Assembly: GCF_032854445.1 (NCBI RefSeq)
Contig: NW_027018100.1
Span: 1-64,000, forward strand
Source of the DNA: Liolophura sinensis
Taxonomy: Eukaryota > Mollusca > Polyplacophora > Chitonida > Chitonidae
DNA length: 64,000 nucleotides
Reading direction: 5' to 3'
Positions within the stretch are counted from its first letter, which is position 1. Every line of letters begins with the position of its first letter. The notes under the pieces were generated by a model. It did no database searches. It had not been told where the DNA came from and saw only the letters and a program-made list of their open reading frames with translations. Shown here piece after piece: positions 14,001 through 25,103 of the stretch. The translations under genes were made by a program, and so were the position numbers.

Positions 14001-14856
14001 GGCTGTAGCCACAAATGAATAATCATTGATGTCAAGATCACGTGCCCAGCAACGGCTCTTACTCCATGGAAACCAAGGAAATTTGCAATTTTTCAACAGC
14101 TGGAGATGCCTGGCCCAATTGCGCATCTTTTGGCACCTTATTGATGTGGGTCAGTGTTCAATTGTACTTTTTACAGCGGACTGTATCAAGTACCTTGTGT
14201 TGTTTTTTATATACAATGGGTGTGGTTTTTCTACATGTAGATAAAGACATTGAGTTTGTCTTCGACTTAGAAGTAAGACAACTGCTGGGTGAGTTAAATG
14301 GGCTTGGCCCAAAGATTTGACGTCGTCTGGGCTACCGAAGGGCACATAACTTATAATGAAAAGTTGAATATAGTAATGACCAGTCGCGATTGTACATAGT
14401 TAATGTAGCCGTTTTCCAATTAGAAAAAATACCAGGCAAAAATCCAAAAGTGGAAAAACTGTTAAAATGCTGCTGGTAAGAGGCTAATCCGACGTATTTT
14501 TTGACGAGAAATCGAATGGTGCAAACCGCGTTGCTCTCCCGGCCAATACTTTTGGCTGTAGCCACAAATGAATAATCATTGATGTCAAGATCACGTGCCC
14601 AGCAACGGCTCTTACTCCATGGAAACCAAGGAAATTTGCAATTTTTCAACAGCTGGAGATGCCTGGCCCAATTGCGCATCTTTTGGCACCTTATTGATGT
14701 GGGTCAGTGTTAAATTGTACTTTTTACAGCGGACTGTATCAAGTACCTTGTGTTTTTTTATATACAAATGGTGTGGTTTTTCTACATGTAGATAAAGACA
14801 TTGAGTTTGTCTTCGACTTAGAAGTAAGACAACTTCTGGGTGAGTTAAATGGGCTT
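11004..14856. repeat. Mixed-type block with many 1-bp indels (7 monomers)
   Basis: Monomers start at 11004, 11554, 12101, 12653, 13205, 13758 and 14306. The first is clean and has AGAAAAAATACC, TTAAAATG and CAACGGGTC. From 11554 on, each copy carries several single-base gains or losses, for example a 4-base loss at about 11930 (TTTTGGTTATTG), TTGAATATAG with an extra T at 12711, and a 3-base loss at about 13990. Types present include A-like (12653), C-like (13205) and others. The underlying type-defining substitutions are intact beneath the indels. Confidence 0.7.
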
Positions 14857-17800
14857 GGCCCAAAAGATTTGACGTCGTCTGGGCTACCGAAGGGCACATA
14901 ACTTATAATGAAAAGTTGAATATAGTAATGACCAGTCGCGATTGTACATAGTTAATGTAGCCGATTTCAATTAGAAAAAATACCAGGCAAAAATCCAAAA
15001 GTGGAAAAACTGTTCCAATGCTGCTGGTAGAGGCTAATCCGACGTATTTTTTGACGAGAAATCGAATGGTGCAAACCACGTTGCTCTCCGACCAATACTT
15101 TTGGCTGTAGCCACAAAATGAATAATCATTGATGTCAAGATCACGTGCCCAGCAACGCTCTTACCTCCATGGAAAACCAAGGAAATTTGCAATCCTTTCA
15201 ACAGCTGGAGATGCCTGACCCAATTGCGCATCTTTTGGCACCTTATTGATGTGGGGTCAGTGTTCAATTGTACTTTTTACAGCGGACTGTATCAAGTACC
15301 TTGTGTTTTTTTATATACAAATGGTGGTGGTTTTTCTACATGTAGATAAAGACATTGAGTTTGTCTTCGACTTAGAAGTAAGACATTTGCTGGGTGAGTT
15401 AAATGGGCTTGGCCCAAAGATTTGACGTCGTCTGGGCTACCGAAGGGCACATAACTTATAATGAAAAGTTGAATATAGTAATAGACCAGTCGCGATTGTA
15501 CATAGTTAATGTAGCCGATTTCAATTCGCAAAAAGACCAGGCAAAAATCCAAAAGTGGAAAAACTGTTCCAATGCTGCTGGTAAGAGGCTAATCCGACGT
15601 ATTTTTTGACGAGAAATCGAATGGTGCAAACCGCGTTGCTCTCCGACCAATACTTTTGGCTGTAGCCACAAATGAATAATCATTGATGTCAAGATCACGT
15701 GCCCAGCAACGGCTCTTACTCCATGGAAACCAAGGAAATTTGCAATTTTTCAACAGCTGGAGATGCCTGGCCCAATTGCGCATCTTTTGGCACCTTATTG
15801 ATGTGGGTCAGTGTTCAATTGTACTTTTTTACAGCGGACTGTATCAAGTACCTTGTGTTTTTTTTATATACAAATGGTGTGGTTTTTTCTACATGTAGAT
15901 AAAGACATTGAGTTTTGTCTTCGACTTAGAAGTAAGACAACTGCTGGTGAGTTAAATGGGCTTGGCCCAAAGATTTGACGTCGTCTGGGCTACCGAAGGG
16001 CACATAACTTATAATGAAAAGTTGAATATAGTAATGACCAGTCGCGATTGTACATAGTTAATGTAGCCGATTTCATTAGCAAAAAGACCAGGCAAAAATC
16101 CAAAAGTGGAAAAACTGTTCCAATGCTGCTGGTAAGAGGCTAATTCCGACGTATTTTTTGACGAGAAATCGAATGGTGCAAACTGCGTTGCTCTCCGACC
16201 AATACTTTTGGCTGTAGCCACAAATGAATAATCATTGATGTCAAGATCACGTGCCCAGCAACTGCTCTTACTCCATGGAAACCAAGGAAATTTGCAATTT
16301 TTCAACAGCTGGAGATGCCTGGCCCAATTGCGCATCTTTTTGGCACCTTATTGATGTGGGTCAGTGTTCAATTGTACTTTTTACAGCGGACTGTATCAAG
16401 TACCTTGTGTTGTTTTTTTATATACAAATGGTGTGGTTTTTCTACATGTAGATAAGACATTGAGTTTGTCTTCGACTTAGAAGTAGACAACTGCTGGGTG
16501 AGTTAAATGGGCTTGGCCCAAAGATTTGACGTCGTCTGGGCTACCGAAGGGCACATAACTTATAATGAAAAGTTGAATATAGTAATGGACCAGTCGCGAT
16601 TGTACATAGGTTAATGTAGCGATTTCAATTAGAAAAAATACCAGGCAAAAATCCAAAAGTGGAAAAACTGTTAAAATGCTGCTGGTAAGAGGCTAATCCG
16701 ACGTATTTTTTGACGAGAAATCGAATGGTGCAAACCGCGTGCTCTCCGACCAATACTTTTGCTGTAGCTACAAATGAATAATCATTGATGTCAAGATCAC
16801 GTGCCCAGCAACGGGTCCTACTCCATGGAAACCAAGGAAATTTGCAATTTTTCAACAGCTGGAGATGCCTGGCCCAATTGCGCATCTTTTGGCACCTTAA
16901 TTGATGTGGGTCAGTGTTCAATTGTACTTTTTACAGCGGACTGTATCAAGTACCTTGTGTTTTTTTTATATACAAATGGTGTGGTTTTTCTACATGTAGA
17001 TAAAGACATTGAGTTTGTCTTCGACTTAGAAGTAAGACATTTGCTGGGTGAGTTAAATGGGCTTGGCCCAAAGATTTGACGTCGTCTGGGCTACCGAAGG
17101 GCACATAACTTATAATGAAAAGTTGAATATAGTAATGACCAGTCGCGATTGTACATAGTTAATGTAGCCGATTTCAATTCGCAAAAGACCAGGAAAAAAT
17201 CCAAAAGTGGAAAAACTGTTCCAATGCTGCTGGTAAGAGGCTAATCCGACGTATTTTTTGACGAGAAAATCGAATGGTGCAAACCGCGTTGCTCTCCGAC
17301 CAATACTTTTGGCTGTAGCCACAAATGAATAATCATTGATGTCAAGATCACGTGCCCAGCAACGGCTCTTACTCCATGGAAACCAAGGAAATTTGCAATT
17401 TTTCAACAGCTGGAGATGCCTGGCCCAATTGCGCATCTTTGGCACCTTATTGATGTGGTCAGTGTTCAATTGTACTTTTTACAGCGGACTGTATCAAGTA
17501 CCTTGTGTTTTTTTTATATACAAATGGTGTGGTTTTTCTACATGTAGATAAAGACATTGAGATTGTCTTTGACTTAGAAGTAAGACAACTGCTGGGTGAG
17601 TTAAATGGGCTTGGCCCAAAGATTTGACGTCGTCTGGGCTACCGAAGGGCACATAACTTATAATGAAAAGTTGAATATAGTAATGACCAGTCGCGATTGT
17701 ACATAGTTAATGTAGCCGATTTCAATTAGCAAAAAGACCAGGCAAAAATCCAAAAGTGGAAAAACTGTTCCAATGCCTGCTGGTAAGAGGCTAATCCGAC

Positions 17801-18714
17801 GTATTTTTTGACGAGAAATCGAATGGTGCAAACCGCGTTGCTCTCCGACCAATACTTTTGGCTGTAGCCACAAATGAATAATCATTGATGTCAAGATCAC
17901 GTGCCCAGCAACTGCTCTTACTCCATGGAAAACCAAGGAAATTTGCAATTTTTCAACAGCTGGAGATGCCTGGCCCAATTGCGCATCTTTTGGCACCTTA
18001 TTGATGTGGGTCAGTGTTAAATTGTACTTTTTTACAGCGGACTGTATCAAGTACCTTGTGTTTTTTTTATATACAAATGGTGTGGTTTTTCTACATGTAG
18101 ATAAAGACATTGAGTTTGTCTTCGACTTAGAAGTAGACAACTCTGGGTGAGTTAAATGGGCTTGGCCCAAAGATTTGACGTCGTCTGGGCTACCGAAGGG
18201 CACATAACTTATAATGAAAAGTTGAATATAGTAATGACCAGTCGCGATTGTACATAGTTAATGTAGCCGATTTCAATTAGAAAAAATACCAGGCAAAAAT
18301 CCAAAAGTGGAAAACTGTTCCAATGCTGCTGGTAAGAGGCTAATCCGACGTATTTTTTGACGAGAAATCGAATGGTGCAAACCGCGTTGCTCTCCGACCA
18401 ATACTTTTGGCTGTAGCCACAAATGAATAATCATTGATGTCAAGATCACGTGCCCAGCAACGGCTCTTACTACATGGAAACCAAGGAAATTTGCAATTTT
18501 TCAACACCTGGAGATGCCTGGCCCAATTGCGCATCTTTTGGCACCTTATTGATGTGGGTCAGTGTTCAATTGTACTTTTTACAGCGGGACTGTATCAAAG
18601 TACCTTGTGTTTTTTTTATATACAAATGGTGTGGTTTTTCTACATGTAGATAAAGACATTGAGTTTGTCTTCGACTTAGAAGTAAGACATTTGCTGGGTG
18701 AGTTAAATGGGCTT
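14857..18714. repeat. Seven-monomer HOR, indel-rich copy
   Basis: Monomers start at 14857, 15411, 15964, 16515, 17065, 17613 and 18164. Their diagnostic variants run in order: CCACG plus CCTGACCC; TTCGC plus 8 T; AAACTGCG plus CAACTGCTC; TTAAAATG plus CGGGTCC; TTCGC plus GAGATTGTCTTTGAC; CAACTGCTC plus GTTAAATTG; CAACACCTGG plus CATTTG. The same seven types in the same order occur at 28957-32805, about 14.1 kb to the right. This copy differs from that one mostly by 1-bp indels, about half a dozen per monomer. Confidence 0.75.
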
Positions 18715-19262
18715 GGCCCAAAGATTTGACGTCGTCTGGGCTACCGAAGGGCACATAACTTATAGTGAAAAGTTGAATATAGTAATGACCAGTCGCGATT
18801 GTACATAGTTAATGTAGCGATTTCAATTCGCAAAAAGACCAGGAAAAAATCTAAAAGTAGAAAAACTGTTCCAATGCTGCTGGTAGAGGCTAATCCGACG
18901 TATTTTTGACGAGAAATCGAATGGTGCAAACCGCGTGCTCTCCGACCAATACTTTTGGCCTGTAGCCACAAATGAATAATCATTGATGTCAAGATCACGT
19001 GCCCAGCAAACGGCTCTTACTCCATGGAAACCAAGGAAATTTGCAATTTTTCAACAGCTGGAGATGCCTGGCCCAATTGCGCATCTTTTGGCACCTTATT
19101 GATGTGGGTCAGTGTTCAATTGTACTTTTTACAGCGGACTGTATCAAGTACCTTGTGTTTTTTTTATATACAAATGGTGTGGTTTTTCTACATGTAGATA
19201 AAGACATTGAGATTGTCTTTGACTTAGAAGTAAGACAACTGCTGGGTGAGTTAAATGGGCTT
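18715..19262. repeat. Monomer repeating the fifth type of the 7-mer
   Basis: It carries TTCGC, AGGAAAAAATC, GAGATTGTCTTTGAC and AACTGC, like the copy at 17065-17612. With the truncated copy and the copies at 19607 and 20157 it partly repeats the order of 17065-18714. It contains several 1-bp losses and gains (GTAGCGATTT, GGTAGAGG, GCGTGCTC, GGCCTGTAG), and is the last copy of the indel-dense stretch. Confidence 0.65.
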
Positions 19263-19606
19263 GGCCCAAAGATTTCACGTCGTCTGGGCTACCGAAGGGC
19301 ACATAACTTATAATGAAAAGTTGAATATAGTAATGACCAGTCGCGATTGTACATAGTTAATGTAGCCGATTTCAATTCGCAAAAAGACCAGGCAAAAATC
19401 CAAAAGTGGAAAAACTGTTCCAATGCTGCTGGTAAGAGGCTAATCCGACGTATTTTTTGACGAGAAATCTTTTTACAGCGGACTGTATCAAGTACCTTGT
19501 GTTTTTTTTATATACAAATGGTGTGGTTTTTCTACATGTAGATAAAGACATTGAGTTTGTCTTTGACTTAGAAGTAAGACAACTGCTGGGTGAATTAAAT
19601 GGGCTT
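19263..19606. repeat. Truncated monomer with 206-bp internal deletion
   Basis: The copy is 344 bp long. It is normal up to GAGAAATC at 19469, then jumps to TTTTTACAGCGG at 19470. Compared with the next copy (19607-20156) the missing part corresponds to 19814-20019 there, 206 bp. Only one base (C) could be shared at the junction, so there is essentially no microhomology. The lost part includes the dyad, CACGTG and CCATGG. The right part has CTTTGAC and AACTGC. It is the only large length change in the window. Confidence 0.9.
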
Positions 19607-22355
19607 GGCCCAAAGATTTGACGTCGTCTGGGCTACCGAAGGGCACATAACTTATAATGAAAAGTTGAATATAGTAATGACCAGTCGCGATTGTACATAG
19701 TTAATGTAGCCGATTTCAATTAGCAAAAAGACCAGGCAAAAATCCAAAAGTGGAAAAACTGTTCCAATGCTGCTGGTAAGAGGCTAATCCGACGTATTTT
19801 TTGACGAGAAATCGAATGGTGCAAACCGCGTTGCTCTCCGACCAATACTTTTGGCTGTAGCCACAAATGAATAATCATTGATGTCAAGATCACGTGCCCA
19901 GCAACTGCTCTTACTCCATGGAAACCAAGGAAATTTGCAATTTTTCAACAGCTGGAGATGCCTGGCCCAATTGCGCATCTTTTGGCACCTTATTGATGTG
20001 GGTCAGTGTTAAATTGTACTTTTTACAGCGGACTGTATCAAGTACCTTGTGTTTTTTTTATATACAAATGGTGTGGTTTTTCTACATGTAGATAAAGACA
20101 TTGAGTTTGTCTTCGACTTAGAAGTAAGACAACTTCTGGGTGAGTTAAATGGGCTTGGCCCAAAGATTTGACGTCGTCTGGGCTACCGAAGGGCACATAA
20201 CTTATAATGAAAAGTTGAATATAGTAATGACCAGTCGCGATTGTACATAGTTAATGTAGCCGATTTCAATTAGAAAAAATACCAGGCAAAAATCCAAAAG
20301 TGGAAAAACTGTTCCAATGCTGCTGGTAAGAGGCTAATCCGACGTATTTTTTGACGAGAAATCGAATGGTGCAAACCACGTTGCTCTCCGACTAATACTT
20401 TTGGCTGTAGCCACAAATGAATAATCATTGATGTCAAGATCACGTGCCCAGCAACGGCTCTTACTACATGGAAACCAAGGAAATTTGCAATTTTTCAACA
20501 CCTGGAGATGCCTGGCCCAATTGCGCATCTTTTGGCACCTTATTGATGTGGGTCAGTGTTCAATTGTACTTTTTACAGCGGACTGTATCAAGTACCTTGT
20601 GTTTTTTTTTATACAAATGGTGTGGTTTTTCTACATGTAGATAAAGACATTGAGTTTGTCTTCGACTTAGAAGTAAGACATTTGCTGGGTGAGTTAAATG
20701 GGCTTGGCCCAAAGATTTGACGTCGTCTGGGCTACCGAAGGGCACATAACTTATAATGAAAAGTTGAATATAGTAATGACCAGTCGCGATTGTACATAGT
20801 TAATGTAGCCGATTTCAATTCGCAAAAAGACCAGGCAAAAATCCAAAAGTAGAAAAACTGTTCCCAATGCTGCTGGTAAGAGGCTAATGCGACGTATTTT
20901 TTGACGAGAAATCGAATGGTGCAAACCGCGTTGCTCTCCGACCAATACTTTTGGCTATAGCCACAAATGAATAATCATTGATGTCAAGATCACGTGCCCA
21001 GCAACGGCTCTTACTCCATGGAAACCAAGGAAATTTGCAATTTTTCAACAGCTGGAGATGCCTGGCCCAATTGCGCATCTTTTGGCACCTTATTGATGTG
21101 GGTCAGTGTTAAATTGTACTTTTTACAGCGGACTGTATCAAGTACCTTGTGTTTTTTTTATATACAAATGGTGTGGTTCTTCTACATGTAGATAAAGACA
21201 TTGAGTTTGTCTTCGACTTAGAAGTGAGACATTTGCTGGGTGAGTTAAATGGGCTTGGCCCAAAGATTTCACGTCGTCTGGGCTACCGAAGGGCACATAA
21301 CTTATAATGAAAAGTTGAATATAGTAATGACCAGTCGCGATTGTACATAGTTAATGTAGCCGATTTCAATTAGCAAAAAGACCAGGTAAAAATCCAAAAG
21401 TGGAAAAACTGTTCCAATGCTGCTGGTAAGAGGCTAATCCGACGTATTTTTTGACGAGAAATCGAATGGTGCAAACCGCGTTGCTCTCCGACCAATACTT
21501 TTGGCTGTAGCCACAAATGAATAATCATTGATGTCAAGATCACGTGCCCAGCAACGGCTCTTACTCCATGGAAACCAAGGAAATTTGCAATTTTTCAACA
21601 GCTGGAGATGCCTGGCCCAATTGCGCATCTTTTGGCACCTTATTGATGTGGGTCAGTGTTAAATTGTACTTTTTACAGCGGACTGTATCAAGTACCTTGT
21701 GTTTTTTTTATATACAAATGGTGTGGTTTTTCTACATGTAGATAAAGACATTGAGTTTGTCTTCGACTTAGAAGTAAGACAACTTCTGGGTGAGTTAAAT
21801 GGGCTTGGCCCAAAGATTTGACGTCGTCTGGGCTACCGAAGGGCACATAACTTATAATGAAAAATTGAATATAGTAATGACCAGTCGCGATTGTACATAG
21901 TTAATGTAGCCGATTTCAATTAGAAAAAATACCAGGCAAAAATCCAAAAGTGGAAAAACTGTTCCAATGCTGCTGGTAAGAGGCTAATCCGACGTATTTT
22001 TTGACGAGAAATCGAATGGTGCAAACCACGTTGCTCTCCGACTAATACTTTTGGCTGTAGCCACAAATGAATAATCATTGATGTCAAGATCACGTGCCCA
22101 GCAACGGCTCTTACTCCATGGAAACCAAGGAAATTTGCAATTTTTCAACAGCTGGAGATGCCTGACCCAATTGCGCATCTTTTGGCACCTTATTGATGTG
22201 GGTCAGTGTTCAATTGTACTTTTTACAGCGGACTGTATCAAGTACCTTGTGTTTTTTTATATACAAATGGTGTGGTTTTTCTACATGTAGATAAAGACAT
22301 TGAGTTTGTCTTCGACTTAGAAGTGAGACATTTGCTGGGTGAGTTAAATGGGCTT

Positions 22356-22898
22356 GGCCCAAAGATTTGACGTCGTCTGGGCTACCGAAGGGCACATAAC
22401 TTATAATGAAAAGTTGAATATAGTAATGACCAGTCGCGATTGTACATAGTTAATGTAGCCGATTTCAATTAGAAAAAATACCAGGCAAAAATCCAAAAGT
22501 GGAAAAACTGTTCCAATGCTGCTGGTAAGAGGCTAATCCGACGTATTTTTTGACGAGAAATCGAATGGTGCAAACCGCGTTGCTCTCCGACCAATACTTT
22601 TGGCTGTAGCCACAAATGAATAATCATTGATGTCAAGATCACGTGCCCAGCAACGGCTCTTACAAACCAAGGAAATTTGCAATTTTTCAACAGCTGGAGA
22701 TGCCTGGCCCAATTGCGCATCTTTTGGCACCTTATTGATGTGGGTCAGTGTTCAATTGTACTTTTTACAGCGGACTGTATCAAGTACCTTGTGTTTTTTT
22801 TATATACAAATGGTGTGGTTTTTCTACATGTAGATAAAGACATTGAGTTTGTCTTCGACTTAGAAGTAAGACATTTGCTGGGTGAGTTAAATGGGCTT
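22356..22898. repeat. Monomer with 7-bp deletion removing CCATGG
   Basis: At 22659-22670 the sequence reads TCTTACAAACCAAG where other copies have the additional bases TCCATGG, so 7 bp are missing. The rest is a normal AGAAAAAATACC-type copy ending in CATTTG. Total length is 543 bp. It is the only copy I saw that lacks the whole CCATGG site by deletion; C-type copies lose it by a C-to-A change. Confidence 0.85.
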
Positions 22899-23567
22899 GG
22901 CCCAAAGATTTGACGTCGTCTGGGCTACCGAAGGGGCACATAACTTATAATGAAAAGTTGAATATAGTAATGACCAGTCGCGATTGTACATAGTTAATGT
23001 AGCCGATTTCAATTAGCAAAAAGACCAGGCAAAAATCCAAAAGTGGAAAAACTGTTCCAATGCTGCTGGTAAGAGGCTAATCCGACGTATTTTTTGACGA
23101 GAAATCGGAATGGTGCAAACCGCGTTGCTCTCCGACCAATACTTTTGGCTGTAGCCACAAATGAATAATCATTGATGTCAAGATCACGTGCCCAGCAACG
23201 GCTCTTACTCCATGGAAACCAAGGAAATTTGCAATTTTTCAACAGCTGGAGATGCCTGGCCCAATTGCGCATCTTTTGGCACCTTATTGATGTGGGTCAG
23301 TGTTCAATTGTACTTTTTACAGCAGACTGTATCATATACCTTGTGTTTTTTTTATATACAAATGGTGTGGTTTTTCTACATGTAGATAAAGACATTGAGT
23401 TTGTCTTCGACTTAGAAGTAAGACATTTGCTGGGTGAGTTTAAATGGGCTTGGCCCAAAGATTTGACGTCGTCTGGGCTACCGAAGGGCACATAACTTAT
23501 AATGAAAAGTTGAATATAGTAATGACCAGTCGCGATTGTACATAGTTAATGTAGCCGATTTCAATTA

Positions 23568-23606
23568 GCAAAAAGACCAGGTAAAAATCCAAAAGTGGAA
23601 AAACTG
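23568..23606. other. A-tract cluster in each monomer, candidate intrinsic DNA bend
   Basis: Four runs of 4 or 5 A begin at 23570, 23583, 23591 and 23599, that is with steps of 13, 8 and 8 bp, averaging close to one helical turn. The equivalent segment is present in every full monomer, with variants at the first run (AGCAAAAAGACC, CGCAAAAAGACC, AGAAAAAATACC, AGAAAAAACACC). A-tracts in near-helical phase are known to curve DNA, and curvature is common in satellites. That this segment is bent, or that bending matters, is inference. Confidence 0.45.
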
Positions 23607-23710
23607 TTAAAATGCTGCTGGTAAGAGGCTAATCCGACGTATTTTTTGACGAGAAATCGAATGGTGCAAACCGCGTTGCTCTCCGACCAATACTTTTGGC
23701 TGTAGCCACA

Positions 23711-23724
23711 AATGAATAATCATT
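23711..23724. other. Short dyad AATGA-ATAA-TCATT
   Basis: Five-base inverted arms flank a 4-base spacer. The element is present in nearly all monomers. A few have TTATT in place of TCATT (27306-27857, 54806-55353, 62504-63053) and one has TAATT (49306-49855). The stem is too short to claim a structure; it resembles the AT-rich dyads that many DNA-binding proteins use. Confidence 0.3.
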
Positions 23725-23735
23725 GATGTCAAGAT

Positions 23736-23741
23736 CACGTG
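23736..23741. other. CACGTG palindrome (E-box-like hexamer) once per monomer
   Basis: The hexamer CACGTG recurs at the same place in almost every monomer. It is changed to CATGTG in the copies starting at 49856, 53155 and 59204, and to CACGTT in the copy starting at 48756. CACGTG is the core site of bHLH proteins in eukaryotes, but a hexamer in a satellite is weak evidence of binding. I list it as a repeated landmark only. Confidence 0.3.
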
Positions 23742-23896
23742 CCCAGCAACGGCTCTTACTCCATGGAAACCAAGGAAATTTGCAATTTTTCAACAGCTGG
23801 AGATGCCTGGCCCAATTGCGCATCTTTTGGCACCTTATTGATGTGGGTCAGTGTTCAATTGTACTTTTTACAGCGGACTGTATCAAGTACCTTGTG

Positions 23897-23904
23897 TTTT
23901 TTTT
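23897..23904. repeat. Type-specific poly-T tract (7, 8 or 9 T)
   Basis: This run explains most monomer length differences. Type A copies (for example 3302-3850 and 5502-6051) have 7 T. The TGACCC-type copies at 21807, 40510, 43259, 46008 and 63054 also have 7. Type B copies (for example 3851-4401 and 6052-6602) have 9, and most others have 8. Because length follows monomer type, it is inherited with the copy and is not random sequencing noise in the clean regions. Confidence 0.8.
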
Positions 23905-23925
23905 ATATACAAATGGTGTGGTTTT

Positions 23926-23937
23926 TCTACATGTAGA
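23926..23937. other. Perfect 12-bp palindrome TCTACATGTAGA, apparently invariant
   Basis: The 12 bases equal their own reverse complement. I found the core unchanged in every monomer I checked, including the indel-rich copies at 11.6-19.3 kb and the substitution-rich copy at 51506-52055. Neighbouring bases vary (GGTTTTTC or GGTTCTTC upstream). Conservation of a perfect palindrome in a satellite is compatible with a protein-binding site. Alternatively, homogenisation alone could keep it constant. Confidence 0.5.
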
Positions 23938-25103
23938 TAAAGACATTGAGTTTGTCTTCGACTTAGAAGTAAGACATTTGCTGGGTGAGTTAAATGGGCT
24001 TGGCCCAAAGATTTGACGTCGTCTGGGCTACCGAAGGGCACATAACTTATAATGAAAAGTTGAATATAGTAATGACCAGTCGCGATTGTACATAGTTAAT
24101 GTAGCCGATTTCAATTAGCAAAAAGACCAGGCAAAAAATCCAAAAGTGGAAAAACTGTTTCCAATGCTGCTGGTAAGAGGCTAATCCGACGTATTTTTTG
24201 ACGAGAAATCGAATGGTGCAAACCGCGTTGCTCTCCGACCAATACTTTTGGCTGTAGCCACAAATGAATAATCATTGATGTCAAGATCACGTGCCAGCAA
24301 CGGCTCTTACTACATGGAAACCAAGGAAATTTGCAATTTGTCAACAGCTGGAGATGCCTGGCCCAATTGCGCATCTTTTGGCACCTTATTGATGTGGGTC
24401 AGTGTTCAATTGTACTTTTTACAGCGGACTGTATCAATATACCTTGTGTTTTTTTTATATACAAATGGTGTGGTTTTTCTACATGTAGATAAAGACATTG
24501 AGTTTGTCTTCGACTTAGAAGTAAGACATTTGCTGGGTGAGTTAAATGGGCTTGGCCCAAAGATTTGACGTCGTCTGGGCTACCGAAGGGCACATAACTT
24601 ATAATGAAAAGTTGAATATAGTAATGACCAGTCGCGATTGTACATAGTTAATGTAGCCGATTTCAATTAGCAAAAAGACCAGGTAAAAATCCAAAAGTGG
24701 AAAAACTGTTAAAATGCTGCTGGTAAGAGGCTAATCCGACGTATTTTTTGACGAGAAATCGAATGGTGCAAACCGCGTTGCTCTCCGACCAATACTTTTG
24801 GCTGTAGCCACAAATGAATAATCATTGATGTCAAGATCACGTGCCCAGCAACGGCTCTTACTCCATGGAAACCAAGGAAATTTGCAATTTTTCAACAGCT
24901 GGAGATGCCTGGCCCAATTGCGCATCTTTTGGCACCTTATTGATGTGGGTCAGTGTTCAATTGTACTTTTTACAGCGGACTGTATCAAGTACCTTGTGTT
25001 TTTTTTATATACAAATGGTGTGGTTTTTCTACATGTAGATAAAGACATTGAGTTTGTCTTCGACTTAGAAGTAAGACATTTGCTGGGTGAGTTAAATGGG
25101 CTT

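Larger units (their letters stand above)
23452..24001. repeat. Representative clean monomer (type D, 550 bp, 40% G+C)
   Basis: This copy has no obvious indels and serves as the reference for monomer anatomy. In order it holds: GGCCCAAAG start (23452); GACGTC palindrome (23465-23470); a segment of four A-tracts (23568-23606); the TTAAAATG variant of the usual TTCCAATG; a short AATGA/TCATT dyad (23711-23724); CACGTG (23736-23741); TCCATGGA (23760-23767); the type-discriminating segment CAGCGGACTGTATCAAGTAC (23871-23890); an 8-T run (23897-23904); the 12-bp palindrome TCTACATGTAGA (23926-23937); and the type-discriminating CATTTGCTGGG before the next copy. Variation between monomers clusters in the A-tract segment, in the bases just after CACGTGCCC, in the last 155 bp, and in the CATTTG/AACTGC/AACTTC site. 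Confidence 0.95.
19607..25103. repeat. Mosaic block of 10 monomers with C and D types on the right
   Basis: Monomers start at 19607, 20157, 20706, 21257, 21807, 22356, 22899, 23452, 24002 and 24554. The first two match the sixth and seventh members of the 7-mer. The copy at 20706 has GGCTATAGCC, GGTTCTTC and GAAGTGAG, a combination seen again at 42159 and 48206. The copy at 21807 has AAAAATTGAAT, CCACG, GACTAATAC and CCTGACCC, seen again at 40510. The last four read C-like, D, C, D and link this block to block 1. The copies at 22899 and 24002 carry three or four 1-bp indels each. Confidence 0.75.

Noticed and set aside
17658-18203. Longest ORF, 181 codons on the minus strand, and one of 157 codons at 11667-12140
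   Set aside because: Both lie in the indel-dense stretch where 1-bp changes fuse frames that are closed in clean copies. They are by-products of indels.
11554-19262. Reading the indel-dense block as an ancient, decayed array edge
   Set aside because: Type-defining substitutions remain intact and 1-bp indels outnumber substitutions, the opposite of normal decay. Array-quality copies continue on both sides.
19441-19520. Transposon insertion or excision site at the truncated monomer
   Set aside because: The junction is a simple loss of 206 bp of satellite. There is no inserted sequence, target-site duplication or terminal inverted repeat.
23465-23470. TGACGTCG as a CRE-like regulatory site
   Set aside because: It contains only a half site plus a GACGTC palindrome, and a few copies (starting at 19263, 21257 and 30056) change it to TTCACGTCG. 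There is no gene to regulate.
23494-23508. TTATAATG resembling a bacterial -10 box
   Set aside because: It repeats in every monomer with no suitably spaced -35 and no gene downstream, and the context is a eukaryotic satellite.
23452-24001. CENP-B box
   Set aside because: I compared the TTCG and CGAA occurrences in the monomer with the NTTCGNNNNANNCGGGN consensus on both strands. None keeps both the A and the CGGG part.
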